16,532 bases of DNA, from the NCBI GenBank assembly GCA_025935155.1, contig JAICVV010000009.1, forward strand, positions 1-16,532. The letters run 5' to 3'. Position numbers and translations under genes: made by a program. The notes beneath the pieces were generated by a model. It was not told the origin of the DNA. It saw only the letters and a program-made list of their open reading frames with translations, and did no database searches. This document shows, one piece after another, positions 1 through 6,466 of this stretch (within the stretch, counting starts at the first letter, position 1; every line of letters begins with the position of its first letter). This DNA comes from Alphaproteobacteria bacterium (lineage in GTDB: Bacteria; Pseudomonadota; Alphaproteobacteria; Micropepsales; Micropepsaceae).

Positions 1-47
1 AGCGCATCGTCGCCCAGCCGCAGCGCGTGGTGAAACACATTCGTCAT
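1..47 (-). CDS. paaC: PaaC, phenylacetyl-CoA epoxidase structural subunit (N-terminal 15 codons only)
   Basis: Only the first 15 codons and part of the next are inside the window; the gene runs off the left edge. The visible start reads MTNVFHHALRLGDDAL, and the ALRLGD stretch matches the start of known PaaC proteins (E. coli PaaC has TLRLGDN at the same place). PaaC is the catalytically inactive ferritin-like partner that forms a heterodimer with PaaA in the phenylacetyl-CoA 1,2-epoxidase. An AGGGG ribosome-binding site lies at 57-53, five bases before the ATG. It follows paaB on the same strand after a 119-base gap, which is unusual because paaA and paaB overlap. The start codon and ribosome-binding site lie inside a hairpin-forming repeat. 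The identification rests on a short peptide plus operon position. Confidence 0.8.
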   Translation of the reverse strand, partial: MTNVFHHALRLGDDA

Positions 48-157
48 GGCCGCCCCTGAGGCGGCCATCCAATCCGGCGCGTGTCCACGCGCCGAAGAGA
101 GTCTATCGCTCGCCGACGCTCGCGCGATGGGTGGCCGGGTCAAGCCCGGCCATGACG
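42..157. repeat. Composite of three inverted repeats (REP/BIME-like) between paaB and paaC
   Basis: Three perfect hairpins occur in a row. ATGGCCGCC (46-54) pairs with GGCGGCCAT (60-68) around a 5-base loop. CGGCGCGTG (75-83) pairs with CACGCGCCG (86-94) around 2 bases. GGCCGGG (133-139) pairs with CCCGGCC (145-151) around TCAAG. The outer edges also match: TCGTCATGGCCG (41-52) is the exact reverse complement of 147-158, so two REP-like units face each other around a central stem. The outer unit resembles the CGTCATGGCCGGGCTTGACC-type palindromic repeats known in alphaproteobacteria; that comparison is from memory. Unusually, the left unit contains the ribosome-binding site and start codon of paaC. 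Confidence 0.75.
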
Positions 158-166
158 ACTGAACGG

Positions 167-451
167 TCATATGTTCTTCACGCCTCCCGGAATCGTGTAG
201 AAGGTCGGATGGCGGTACACCTTGTCCTCCGCCGGTGCGAACAGATCGGTTGTTTCCTTCGGATCGGAGGCCACGATGGCGCTGGACGGCACCACCCACA
301 AACTCACGCCCTCCATCCGCCGCGTGTAAACATCGCGCGCCGCCTCAATGGCCATGCGCGCATCCGCGGCATGCACACTGCCCGCGTGCTTGTGCGCGAG
401 ACCGTTCTTCGCCCGCACAAACACTTCCCACAATGGCCAATTAGCGTTCAT
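167..451 (-). CDS. paaB: PaaB, 1,2-phenylacetyl-CoA epoxidase subunit B
   Basis: A 94-residue protein, about the size of E. coli PaaB (95). It starts [20 protein letters not shown], and WEVFVR plus GL.H.H.GS are typical of the family, as is the A.D.....[14 protein letters not shown] run (residues 29-54). PaaB is a small subunit needed for activity of the multicomponent oxygenase PaaABCE; it bridges PaaAC units and has no cofactor of its own. I chose the ATG at 451 because it overlaps the paaA stop in the sequence TGATG, which implies translational coupling, and because the longer open frame only adds antisense-like sequence from inside paaA. There is no strong separate ribosome-binding site. 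Confidence 0.93.
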   Translation of the reverse strand: MNANWPLWEVFVRAKNGLAHKHAGSVHAADARMAIEAARDVYTRRMEGVSLWVVPSSAIVASDPKETTDLFAPAEDKVYRHPTFYTIPGGVKNI

Positions 452-1449
452 CACTCTGCCGCCATCTTCATCGCGCGCTTGGAAGCGTGCGCGGCGGCCG
501 CTTCGCGGACCCAGGCGCCGTCCTCCCACGCCTTCACCCGCGCCTGCGTGCGCTCCCTGGCGACCGGGCCTTCGCCGCGCACCACCGCGTAGAACTCCTC
601 CCAGTCGATGTCGCCGAAATCATAAGAGCCGCGCGCCTCATTCCAATGAAGCGCCGGATCGGGCACGCGCAAGCCAATCGCTTCGGCTTGCGGCACCGTC
701 ACATCCACAAACCGCTGCCGCAGCTCATCGTTCGTTTCGCGCTTGATGCGCCAGCGCACCGACTGCGCCGTGTTGGGCGATTTGTCGTCCGGCGGCCCGA
801 ACATCATCAGCGACGGCCACCACCAGCGGTCCAGCGCATCCTGCGCCATGCGCTTCTGCTCGGGCGTTCCGGCCGCCAGCACACACATGATCTCGTAGCC
901 CTGGCGCTGGTGAAAACTCTCTTCCTTGCAGATGCGCACCATGGCACGCGCGTACGGGCCATAAGACGTGCGCTGCAGCGGCACCTGATTCATGATCGCC
1001 GCGCCGTCCACCAGCCAGCCGATGGCGCCGATGTCCGCCCAGGTGAGCGTCGGGTAATTGAAGATGGTTGAGTATTTCGCCTTGCCGGAATGCAGCGCCT
1101 CGATCATCTCTTCGCGCGAGGTGCCGAGCGTTTCGGCGGCGGCATAGAGATAGAGGCCGTGGCCACCTTCGTCCTGCACTTTGGCGAGCAGGATGGCCTT
1201 ACGGCGCAGGTTGGGTGCGCGGGTGATCCAGTTGCCCTCGGGAAGCATGCCGACGATCTCGGAATGGGCATGCTGCGAAATCTGGCGCACCAAGGTTTTG
1301 CGGTACGCCTCCGGCATCCAGTCCTTGGGCTCGATGAAATCGTCGGCGGCCACGCGCGCCTCGAAAGCGGCGAGCTTCTCCGGGTCTTCGTCGGCCAGCG
1401 AAACGGCCGCAGACTTCTGGTTCTTGTCCTTCAGTTCGGTCGTGTACAT
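451..1449 (-). CDS. paaA: PaaA, 1,2-phenylacetyl-CoA epoxidase catalytic subunit
   Basis: A 332-residue protein, slightly longer than E. coli PaaA (309), with most of the excess in the N-terminal 40 residues. It is the di-iron oxygenase subunit that epoxidises the aromatic ring of phenylacetyl-CoA in the cytoplasm. Likely iron ligands are visible: Glu64 in QHAHSEIVG, the DEGGH motif (Glu94, His97), and KEESFH (Glu177, His180). Other family blocks are [12 protein letters not shown] (69-80), [12 protein letters not shown] (130-141) and [20 protein letters not shown] (162-181). It is the first gene of the minus-strand paa run. A GGAG ribosome-binding site lies a few bases before the ATG. The 160-base spacer to the divergent ORF at 1610 should hold its promoter; I see no clear PaaR-type operator there. 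An AT-rich TATATT occurs at 1472-1477 on the coding strand. Confidence 0.97.
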   Translation of the reverse strand: MYTTELKDKNQKSAAVSLADEDPEKLAAFEARVAADDFIEPKDWMPEAYRKTLVRQISQHAHSEIVGMLPEGNWITRAPNLRRKAILLAKVQDEGGHGLYLYAAAETLGTSREEMIEALHSGKAKYSTIFNYPTLTWADIGAIGWLVDGAAIMNQVPLQRTSYGPYARAMVRICKEESFHQRQGYEIMCVLAAGTPEQKRMAQDALDRWWWPSLMMFGPPDDKSPNTAQSVRWRIKRETNDELRQRFVDVTVPQAEAIGLRVPDPALHWNEARGSYDFGDIDWEEFYAVVRGEGPVARERTQARVKAWEDGAWVREAAAAHASKRAMKMAAE

Positions 1450-1609
1450 CGGGTTCTCCGGCCGCTCTTCTAATATAAGGGAACGGATACGGCGTTAAGG
1501 CGGCTCCATCACCGGTTGGCTCAGGCGGCGGGAAAACCCCTGAAATCCGCGTTTTCCGTGGTCGCGGGGTGCCGTTTCCATCCTGGCATCCTAGACCTAT
1601 TGTCCGGCC

Positions 1610-1717
1610 ATGGCGGATCGAAAAATCGCAAAAGCCGGTGAAGTGTTTCCCATTGTGGCGGCAGCGGGGGTGCTGGGGCTGATGCTGTGGTGGATCGCAC
1701 GCTTGCTGGTTGGGTGA
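1610..1717 (+). CDS. Possible 35-residue single-pass membrane protein upstream of paaG
   Basis: A short open frame starts at ATG 1610 and ends at TGA 1715-1717. The product begins with a charged head (MADRKIAKAGE, residues 1-11) and continues as one hydrophobic segment (about residues 13-33) containing a WW pair, which fits a small inner-membrane protein with the N-terminus inside. Its stop codon overlaps the AGGAGG ribosome-binding site of paaG, and the paaG ATG follows 11 bases after the stop. That spacing favours cotranscription and perhaps coupling. Against it, I see no clear ribosome-binding site before its own ATG. I do not recognise the protein. It could be a chance frame in the paaG leader. 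Confidence 0.42.
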   Translation: MADRKIAKAGEVFPIVAAAGVLGLMLWWIARLLVG

Positions 1718-1728
1718 GGAGGTTGGCG

Positions 1729-2520
1729 ATGGCGTACGAAACCATTCTGTTCGAGGTCGCCAATGGCGCAGCGCGGCTGACGCTCAACCGGCCCGACCGC
1801 CTCAACAGCTTCACCGTGCAGATGCACGCCGAGGTGGCGGAAGCGCTGACGCAAGTGGAGCAGGATGAGAGCGTGCGTGCGCTGCTCATCACCGGCGCGG
1901 GACGCGGCTTCTGCGCCGGGCAGGATCTGGCGGACCGCGCGGTGGCGCCGGGTGGCGAAGGCGTCGACCTCGGCGAGTCGCTGGAGAACCGATACAACCC
2001 GCTGATCCGCCGGATGGTGAATTTGCCCAAGCCCGTGGTGTGCGCCGTGAACGGCGTGGCGGCCGGCGCCGGCGCCAACATCGCCTTCGCCGCCGATATC
2101 GTGTTCGCGGCCAAGAGCGCAAAGTTCATCCAGTCCTTCGCCAATATCGGGTTGGTGCCGGATTCCGGCGGCACCTGGATTCTGCCGCGGCTGGCGGGGC
2201 AGGCGCGTGCCATGGGTCTGGCGCTTACCGGCCAGCCTATTACCGCGGAGCAGGCGGAAGCCTGGGGCCTCATCTGGCGCGCGGTCGACGATGCCAAGCT
2301 GATGGAGGACGCGAACACGCTGCTGGAGCAGTTCGCCCGCGGGCCGACCAAGGGCTATGCGGCGATCAAGCGCGCGATCCGCACCAGTTGGGGCGCCTCA
2401 CTCGATCAGCAGTTGGATCACGAGCGTGACAACCAGCGCGAACTCGGCCGCTCCGCTGATTATCGCGAAGGCGTCGCCGCCTTCAGCGAGAAGCGCAAAC
2501 CGAATTTCACCGGCCGCTAA
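1729..2520 (+). CDS. paaG: PaaG, ring-1,2-epoxyphenylacetyl-CoA isomerase (oxepin-CoA forming)
   Basis: A 263-residue enoyl-CoA hydratase/isomerase (crotonase) family protein; E. coli PaaG has 262. It converts the epoxide made by PaaABCE into the seven-membered oxepin-CoA. The crotonase oxyanion-hole segments are GRGFCAGQDL (58-67) and NGVAAGAGANIAFAADIV (108-125). The PDSGGTW block (144-150) carries the acidic residue Asp145 that distinguishes PaaG isomerases from hydratases with two glutamates. The ATG at 1729 is preceded by AGGAGG at 1717-1722 with six bases of spacing, far better than the upstream ATG at 1687. Its last four bases overlap the convergent gene at 2517. The GC content is visibly high, over 70% in parts. 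Confidence 0.93.
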   Translation: MAYETILFEVANGAARLTLNRPDRLNSFTVQMHAEVAEALTQVEQDESVRALLITGAGRGFCAGQDLADRAVAPGGEGVDLGESLENRYNPLIRRMVNLPKPVVCAVNGVAAGAGANIAFAADIVFAAKSAKFIQSFANIGLVPDSGGTWILPRLAGQARAMGLALTGQPITAEQAEAWGLIWRAVDDAKLMEDANTLLEQFARGPTKGYAAIKRAIRTSWGASLDQQLDHERDNQRELGRSADYREGVAAFSEKRKPNFTGR

Positions 2521-2897
2521 GAGCCACCAGAAATGGCAATCTTTGCGCTCTCAGCTGTGAGGGTCACGCGCCCCCAATCTCCTTCCAGATAGTACCGCCC
2601 GCCGGCTTCGAGCTCGAATGCATCTATATTTCCATAGTCAACTTCGCCCGCAGCGTCCCGGCTGGGCCTAAAGGTTCGTTCCGCCCAACTGATGGCACTC
2701 ACGCCCTCAAAGGTCAGTGCGCCGTTCCGATAGCAGTACTGTTCTCTGGGCTTGGGCACGGAATACTGCGGGTGCTTAGGAGTTAGAACAAGCAACAGCG
2801 AGAATGCGAGCCTGGAAGGGTCGCTTTCATCCACTGCCAGCACGTAGCTGTCCTCAAGGTAGTAACCGTCGAACCGAGGATCGCACTCGTATTTCAT
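2517..2897 (-). CDS. Unrecognised conserved-looking 126-residue protein
   Basis: An open frame of 126 residues starting MKYECDPRFDGYYLEDSYVL, convergent with paaG (4-base overlap) and divergent from paaZ. I cannot assign a family. The sequence looks like a real, mostly beta-strand soluble protein rather than an antisense shadow: it lies between genes, and it has aromatic-rich blocks such as GYYLEDSYVL (11-20), LTPKHPQY (38-45), EQYCYRNGALTFEGV (52-66), EVDYGNIDAF (85-94) and YYLEGDWGRV (102-111). There is no signal peptide or membrane segment. An in-frame ATG at 2909 would add four residues; neither start has a strong ribosome-binding site. By hand count 2521-2880 is 205/360 GC (57%), lower than the flanking paa genes. 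Its position between two phenylacetate genes does not prove a role there. Confidence 0.68.
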   Translation of the reverse strand: MKYECDPRFDGYYLEDSYVLAVDESDPSRLAFSLLLVLTPKHPQYSVPKPREQYCYRNGALTFEGVSAISWAERTFRPSRDAAGEVDYGNIDAFELEAGGRYYLEGDWGRVTLTAESAKIAISGGS

Positions 2898-2974
2898 TTT
2901 CCGAACCATCCGGGAAACCCATTTAGCTCCCGTGCAAGGGAAGTGTAAAAGGGCATCGCGATAGGGAGCCGCGG

Positions 2975-4987
2975 ATGAAGCCTCTGAAGTTGATGAGCTA
3001 TGCGGAAGGGCGGTGGCTCGAACCCGAAGGCGCGCTGAGCGACATCGCTTCCGCGGTGACGGACGAACCAGTGGCACAAGTGGGCAGCGGCGCGCGCGAT
3101 TTCGCAGGCATGCTGAACCACGCGCGCGCCGTTGGCGGCCTGGCGCTGCGCGTGATGACGTTCCACCAGCGCGCGCGCATGCTGAAGGCGCTGGCGGAAG
3201 CGATCATGGCGCGCAAGGAGGAGCTGTACGAACTCTCCTATGAAACCGGCGCGACGCGCGCCGACGGCTGGATCGATATCGAAGGCGGCGCCGGCACCCT
3301 GTTCGCCTATTGCTCCAAAGGCCGCCGCGAACTGCCGAACGACACCATCCTGATCGATGGGCCGGTGGAGGGATTGTCGAAGCGCGGCACCTTTGTCGGC
3401 CAGCACGTGCTGACGCCGCTGCAGGGCTGCGCGGTGCACATCAACGCCTTCAATTTCCCGGTATGGGGAATGTTGGAGAAGCTCGCGCCCACCCTGCTCG
3501 CCGGCATGCCTGCTATCGTGAAGCCCGCCACCGCGTCGGCCTACGTGGCAGAAGCCGCGTTCCGTATCCTCATTGAAGCGAAGGTGCTGCCGGACGGCGC
3601 GGTACAGCTGATCGTCGGTCCGGCCGGCAATCTGTTCGATCATCTCACCGGCCAGGACATCGTCTCCTTCACCGGCTCGGCGGACACGGCGCAGAAGCTC
3701 CAACGCCATCCGGTGATCGCGCGCGAGGCCGTGCGCTTCATCGCCGAGCGCGATTCGCTCAACGCGGCTGTGCTGGGTCCGGACGCCACGCCCGATCAGC
3801 CGGAGTTCGAGCTGTTCGTGAAGGAAGTGGTGCGCGAGATGACCGCCAAGGCAGGGCAGAAATGCACCGCCATCCGCCGCGCGCTGATTCCCGCCGCTCT
3901 CATCGATGCCGCGGAAGCTGCGCTGAAAGAGCGGTTGGCGAAAGTGGTCGTCGGCAATCCGCGCGACGAGAAAACCCAGATGGGTGCGCTGGTCAGCGCG
4001 TCGCAGCGCAAGGATGTGCGCAGCCAGATCGAAAAGCTGTCGCGCGAAGCACGCATCGTTTGCGGCGATCCGAACAAGAGCAACGGCAAGGGCGCCTTTC
4101 TCGAACCCGTTCTGCTGCGCTGCGATTCGCCGGAAGCCGCCGCCGCGGTGCATGAAGTGGAAGCCTTCGGTCCCGTCGCAACCCTGATGCCGTACAACGA
4201 CATCGCCGATGCCGTCCGGCTGGTGAACAAGGGCAACGGATCGCTGGTGATGTCGCTCTTCACCTACGATCCCGATGTCACGCGCGCGGTCCTGACCGGC
4301 GCCGGCGCCTTTCATGGCCGCCTGCTGATCGTGGATCGCGATTGCGCGCGCGAATCCACCGGCCACGGTTCGCCGCTGCCGATGCTGGTGCATGGCGGGC
4401 CGGGAAGAGCCGGCGGCGGCGAAGAGCTCGGCGGCCTACGCGGCGTGATGCACTACATGCAGCGCACCGCGTTGCAGGGATCCCCGCGCATGCTCGCCTC
4501 CGTCACCAACAGCTGGATCAAGGGCGCGCCGGAACATCGCGCGCCCCCGCATCCCTTCCGCCTGAAATTCGGCGAACTGGAACTGGGCAAGACGTTCATC
4601 AGCGAGTCGCGCACCGTCACGCTCGAAGATATCGAGCACTTCGCCCACTTCACCGGCGACACCTTCTACGCCCACATGGATGAGGAAGCTGCGGCGGCCA
4701 ATCCGTTCTTCGGCGGGCGCGTGGCGCACGGCTACCTACTGCTGTCGTTCGCGGCGGGATTGTTCGTCGATCCCGCGCCGGGACCGGTGCTGGCGAATTA
4801 TGGCCTCGACAATTTGCGCTTCCTCAAACCCGTGAAGCCGGGCGACTCGATGCGCGTGCAGCTCACCGCGAAATCGAAGACTCTCCGGAAAGACGAGTAC
4901 GGCGAGGTGCGCTGGGCGGTGACGATCACCAGCCAAAACGACGAAGTGGTTGCGAATTACGAATTGCTGACCATGAACGCCCTATGA
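2975..4987 (+). CDS. paaZ: PaaZ, bifunctional oxepin-CoA hydrolase / 3-oxo-5,6-dehydrosuberyl-CoA semialdehyde dehydrogenase
   Basis: A 670-residue two-domain enzyme (E. coli PaaZ has 681). Residues 1 to about 515 form an aldehyde dehydrogenase domain, with the general base Glu258 in AERDSLN and the nucleophile Cys297 in AGQKCTAIRR; these line up with E. coli Glu256 and Cys295. Residues about 525-670 form a MaoC-like (R)-hydratase domain with the FTGDTFYAHMDEEAA motif (Asp562, His567) and GGRVAHGYLLL. The hydratase opens the oxepin ring to an aldehyde, which the dehydrogenase oxidises with NADP+. All key residues are present, so both activities should be intact. The ATG at 2975 has AGGGAG at 2963-2968, six bases upstream. 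A 77-base spacer separates it from the divergent gene. Confidence 0.97.
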   Translation: MKPLKLMSYAEGRWLEPEGALSDIASAVTDEPVAQVGSGARDFAGMLNHARAVGGLALRVMTFHQRARMLKALAEAIMARKEELYELSYETGATRADGWIDIEGGAGTLFAYCSKGRRELPNDTILIDGPVEGLSKRGTFVGQHVLTPLQGCAVHINAFNFPVWGMLEKLAPTLLAGMPAIVKPATASAYVAEAAFRILIEAKVLPDGAVQLIVGPAGNLFDHLTGQDIVSFTGSADTAQKLQRHPVIAREAVRFIAERDSLNAAVLGPDATPDQPEFELFVKEVVREMTAKAGQKCTAIRRALIPAALIDAAEAALKERLAKVVVGNPRDEKTQMGALVSASQRKDVRSQIEKLSREARIVCGDPNKSNGKGAFLEPVLLRCDSPEAAAAVHEVEAFGPVATLMPYNDIADAVRLVNKGNGSLVMSLFTYDPDVTRAVLTGAGAFHGRLLIVDRDCARESTGHGSPLPMLVHGGPGRAGGGEELGGLRGVMHYMQRTALQGSPRMLASVTNSWIKGAPEHRAPPHPFRLKFGELELGKTFISESRTVTLEDIEHFAHFTGDTFYAHMDEEAAAANPFFGGRVAHGYLLLSFAAGLFVDPAPGPVLANYGLDNLRFLKPVKPGDSMRVQLTAKSKTLRKDEYGEVRWAVTITSQNDEVVANYELLTMNAL

Positions 4988-5014
4988 GAATTGCCTTCGA
5001 TCCATGCGATCCGG

Positions 5015-5809
5015 CTACGGGATGAAATCGCTTAACACGTCTTGCATGCTGTAAAGACCGGCGGGTTTTCCTTGCGACCACCGTGCAGCGGCGAGGGCGC
5101 CGCGCGCAAAGATGGTGCGATCTTCCGCGACATGTGAAAGCGCCAGGCGTTCGTGCGGGCCGGCGAAAATCACCTGATGCTCGCCAACAACCGTGCCGCC
5201 GCGAAGGCTTGCGAAACCGATCGTGTTTTCCGCGCGCGCCCCGTTCCGCTCGCCGCGCGCATCTGAAACATCTTCGAACCTTACATTTCGACCTTCTGCA
5301 GCCGCGCGGCCCAGAAGCAGAGCTGTGCCAGAGGGGGCATCGGCTTTTTTCCGGTGATGCATTTCCAGAATTTCGATGTCGAAATCGGGCAGGGCGGCGG
5401 CTGCCCGTTTCACAAAATTGGCGAGCAGCGCGATGCCGACACTCATGTTTCCGGATTTCACAATTGCGGTCTGTTTCGCGGCGCCGGCGATTCGCCTCTC
5501 CTCTTCAATCGAAAATCCCGTGGTGCCAAGGACGTGCGGGACATGTTCTCGGGCGGCGAGCTCTGCCAAATCTGCCGAGGTCCGAGGGGTGCTGAAGTCC
5601 ACAATGGCGTCCGCGTCTCGTATGGCTCTGGCAGGATCGCTTGTGACGAGCACCGAAGCGCCGGATTGCGCGACGATGTCTGCGGCCTTCCTGTCGCCTC
5701 GAACAATCGCGGCTGTCAGAACGCAATCCTCCGATTCCGCAATCGTCCCAACGATCGAACGGCCCATCCGGCCGGTTGCACCTGCAAGGGCGATCCGCAG
5801 TCGAGTCAT
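5015..5809 (-). CDS. dapB: 4-hydroxy-tetrahydrodipicolinate reductase DapB
   Basis: A 264-residue cytoplasmic enzyme (E. coli 273) of the lysine and diaminopimelate pathway, reducing the product of DapA with NAD(P)H. The N-terminal Rossmann fold shows GATGRMG (10-16) and GTTGF (95-99). The substrate-binding signature is EMHHRKKADAPSGTA (149-163), with the catalytic His151-His152 pair and Lys155. A second family block is LRGGTVVGEHQVIF (202-215). No fault is visible. It lies 71 bases downstream of grpE on the same strand and could be cotranscribed with hrcA-grpE. It converges with paaZ across 27 bases in which I see no terminator. The ribosome-binding site before ATG 5809 is poor. Confidence 0.97.
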   Translation of the reverse strand: MTRLRIALAGATGRMGRSIVGTIAESEDCVLTAAIVRGDRKAADIVAQSGASVLVTSDPARAIRDADAIVDFSTPRTSADLAELAAREHVPHVLGTTGFSIEEERRIAGAAKQTAIVKSGNMSVGIALLANFVKRAAAALPDFDIEILEMHHRKKADAPSGTALLLGRAAAEGRNVRFEDVSDARGERNGARAENTIGFASLRGGTVVGEHQVIFAGPHERLALSHVAEDRTIFARGALAAARWSQGKPAGLYSMQDVLSDFIP

Positions 5810-5880
5810 TCGTCTGGAAGGGCGTTACAGTTCATGCGAGCCAGCTTTGCGCCGCCAGGCAAGGTTGTCGAGGGGCCGAG

Positions 5881-6444
5881 TTAGCTCGCGGATTTATTGC
5901 TTCCGGCCGCCGTGTCGCGGCGTGCGACAGTGACCATCGCGGGCCGCAAAAGGCGGTCGCCGATGACATAGCCCGTTTGTACGACGTTGACGATGCTGCC
6001 AGGCGGCTTGCCCTCGCCAGCCACTTCCGCAATGGCCTGATGGAAGTTGGGATCGAATTTTCCGTCTGAGGTGTCGATCTGCTTCACACCGTGATTTTCC
6101 AGCGTGGCAAGCAGCTGCCGCTCCGTCGCTTCAACCCCTTCAATGACCCCTTTTACTTGCGGGCTGGCGCTCTCTTTCGCTTCCGCCGGGCAAGCCTCAA
6201 TGGCCCGCGCGAAATTATCCGCCACCGCAAGGATGTCCCGCGCGAATTTCGTGACCGCGTATTGCGAGGCGTCGAGCCGGTCGCGCTCCGCACGGCGGCG
6301 GATGTTCTCAGCTTCCGCCAGCGCCCGCAGCACGCGATCCTTTAGCTCGGCATTCTCGGCCAAGAGCCTCGATAGTTCATCGCCCTCGACCGCTGCATCG
6401 TTCGCACCCTGTGCTTCCGGCATATAGTCCTGATTATCGCTCAT
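5881..6444 (-). CDS. grpE: GrpE, nucleotide exchange factor for DnaK
   Basis: A 187-residue protein with the GrpE layout: a long charged N-terminal helix (about residues 20-65, heptad-like ELSRLLAENAELKDRVLRAL) and a C-terminal beta domain with the signature around FDPNFHQAIAE (130-140) and VVQTGYVIGDRLLRPAMVTVA (residues 154-174). It releases ADP from DnaK in the heat-shock cycle. I chose the ATG at 6444 over the in-frame ATG at 6450 because AAGGG at 6455-6451 is six bases from the former but abuts the latter. It lies 19 bases after hrcA on the same strand, a common pairing. No CIRCE element is visible in the gap. dnaK and dnaJ are not in the window. Confidence 0.96.
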   Translation of the reverse strand: MSDNQDYMPEAQGANDAAVEGDELSRLLAENAELKDRVLRALAEAENIRRRAERDRLDASQYAVTKFARDILAVADNFARAIEACPAEAKESASPQVKGVIEGVEATERQLLATLENHGVKQIDTSDGKFDPNFHQAIAEVAGEGKPPGSIVNVVQTGYVIGDRLLRPAMVTVARRDTAAGSNKSAS

Positions 6445-6454
6445 GGGCATCCCT

Positions 6455-6466
6455 TGAAACGTTTCA
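6455..6466. other. 12-base perfect palindrome at the hrcA-grpE junction
   Basis: TGAAACGTTTCA reads the same on both strands. It covers the hrcA stop codon (6464-6466) and touches the AAGGG ribosome-binding site of grpE. It is not CIRCE (TTAGCACTC-N9-GAGTGCTAA). It may be chance, a small operator, or an RNA fold affecting grpE translation. Confidence 0.3.

Noticed and set aside
1521..2351. Open frame of 276 codons on the minus strand opposite paaG
   Set aside because: Composition is rich in Ser, Ala and Pro with no recognisable motif, and paaG on the other strand is unmistakable. It is a reading-frame shadow.
2894..4393. Open frame of 499 codons on the minus strand
   Set aside because: It lies antisense to paaZ, which has intact catalytic motifs for its full length. 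The product is low-complexity in Arg, His, Gln and Gly, as expected from the opposite strand of a GC-rich gene.
4988..5014. Terminator between convergent paaZ and dapB
   Set aside because: The 27 bases show no stem-loop or T-run.
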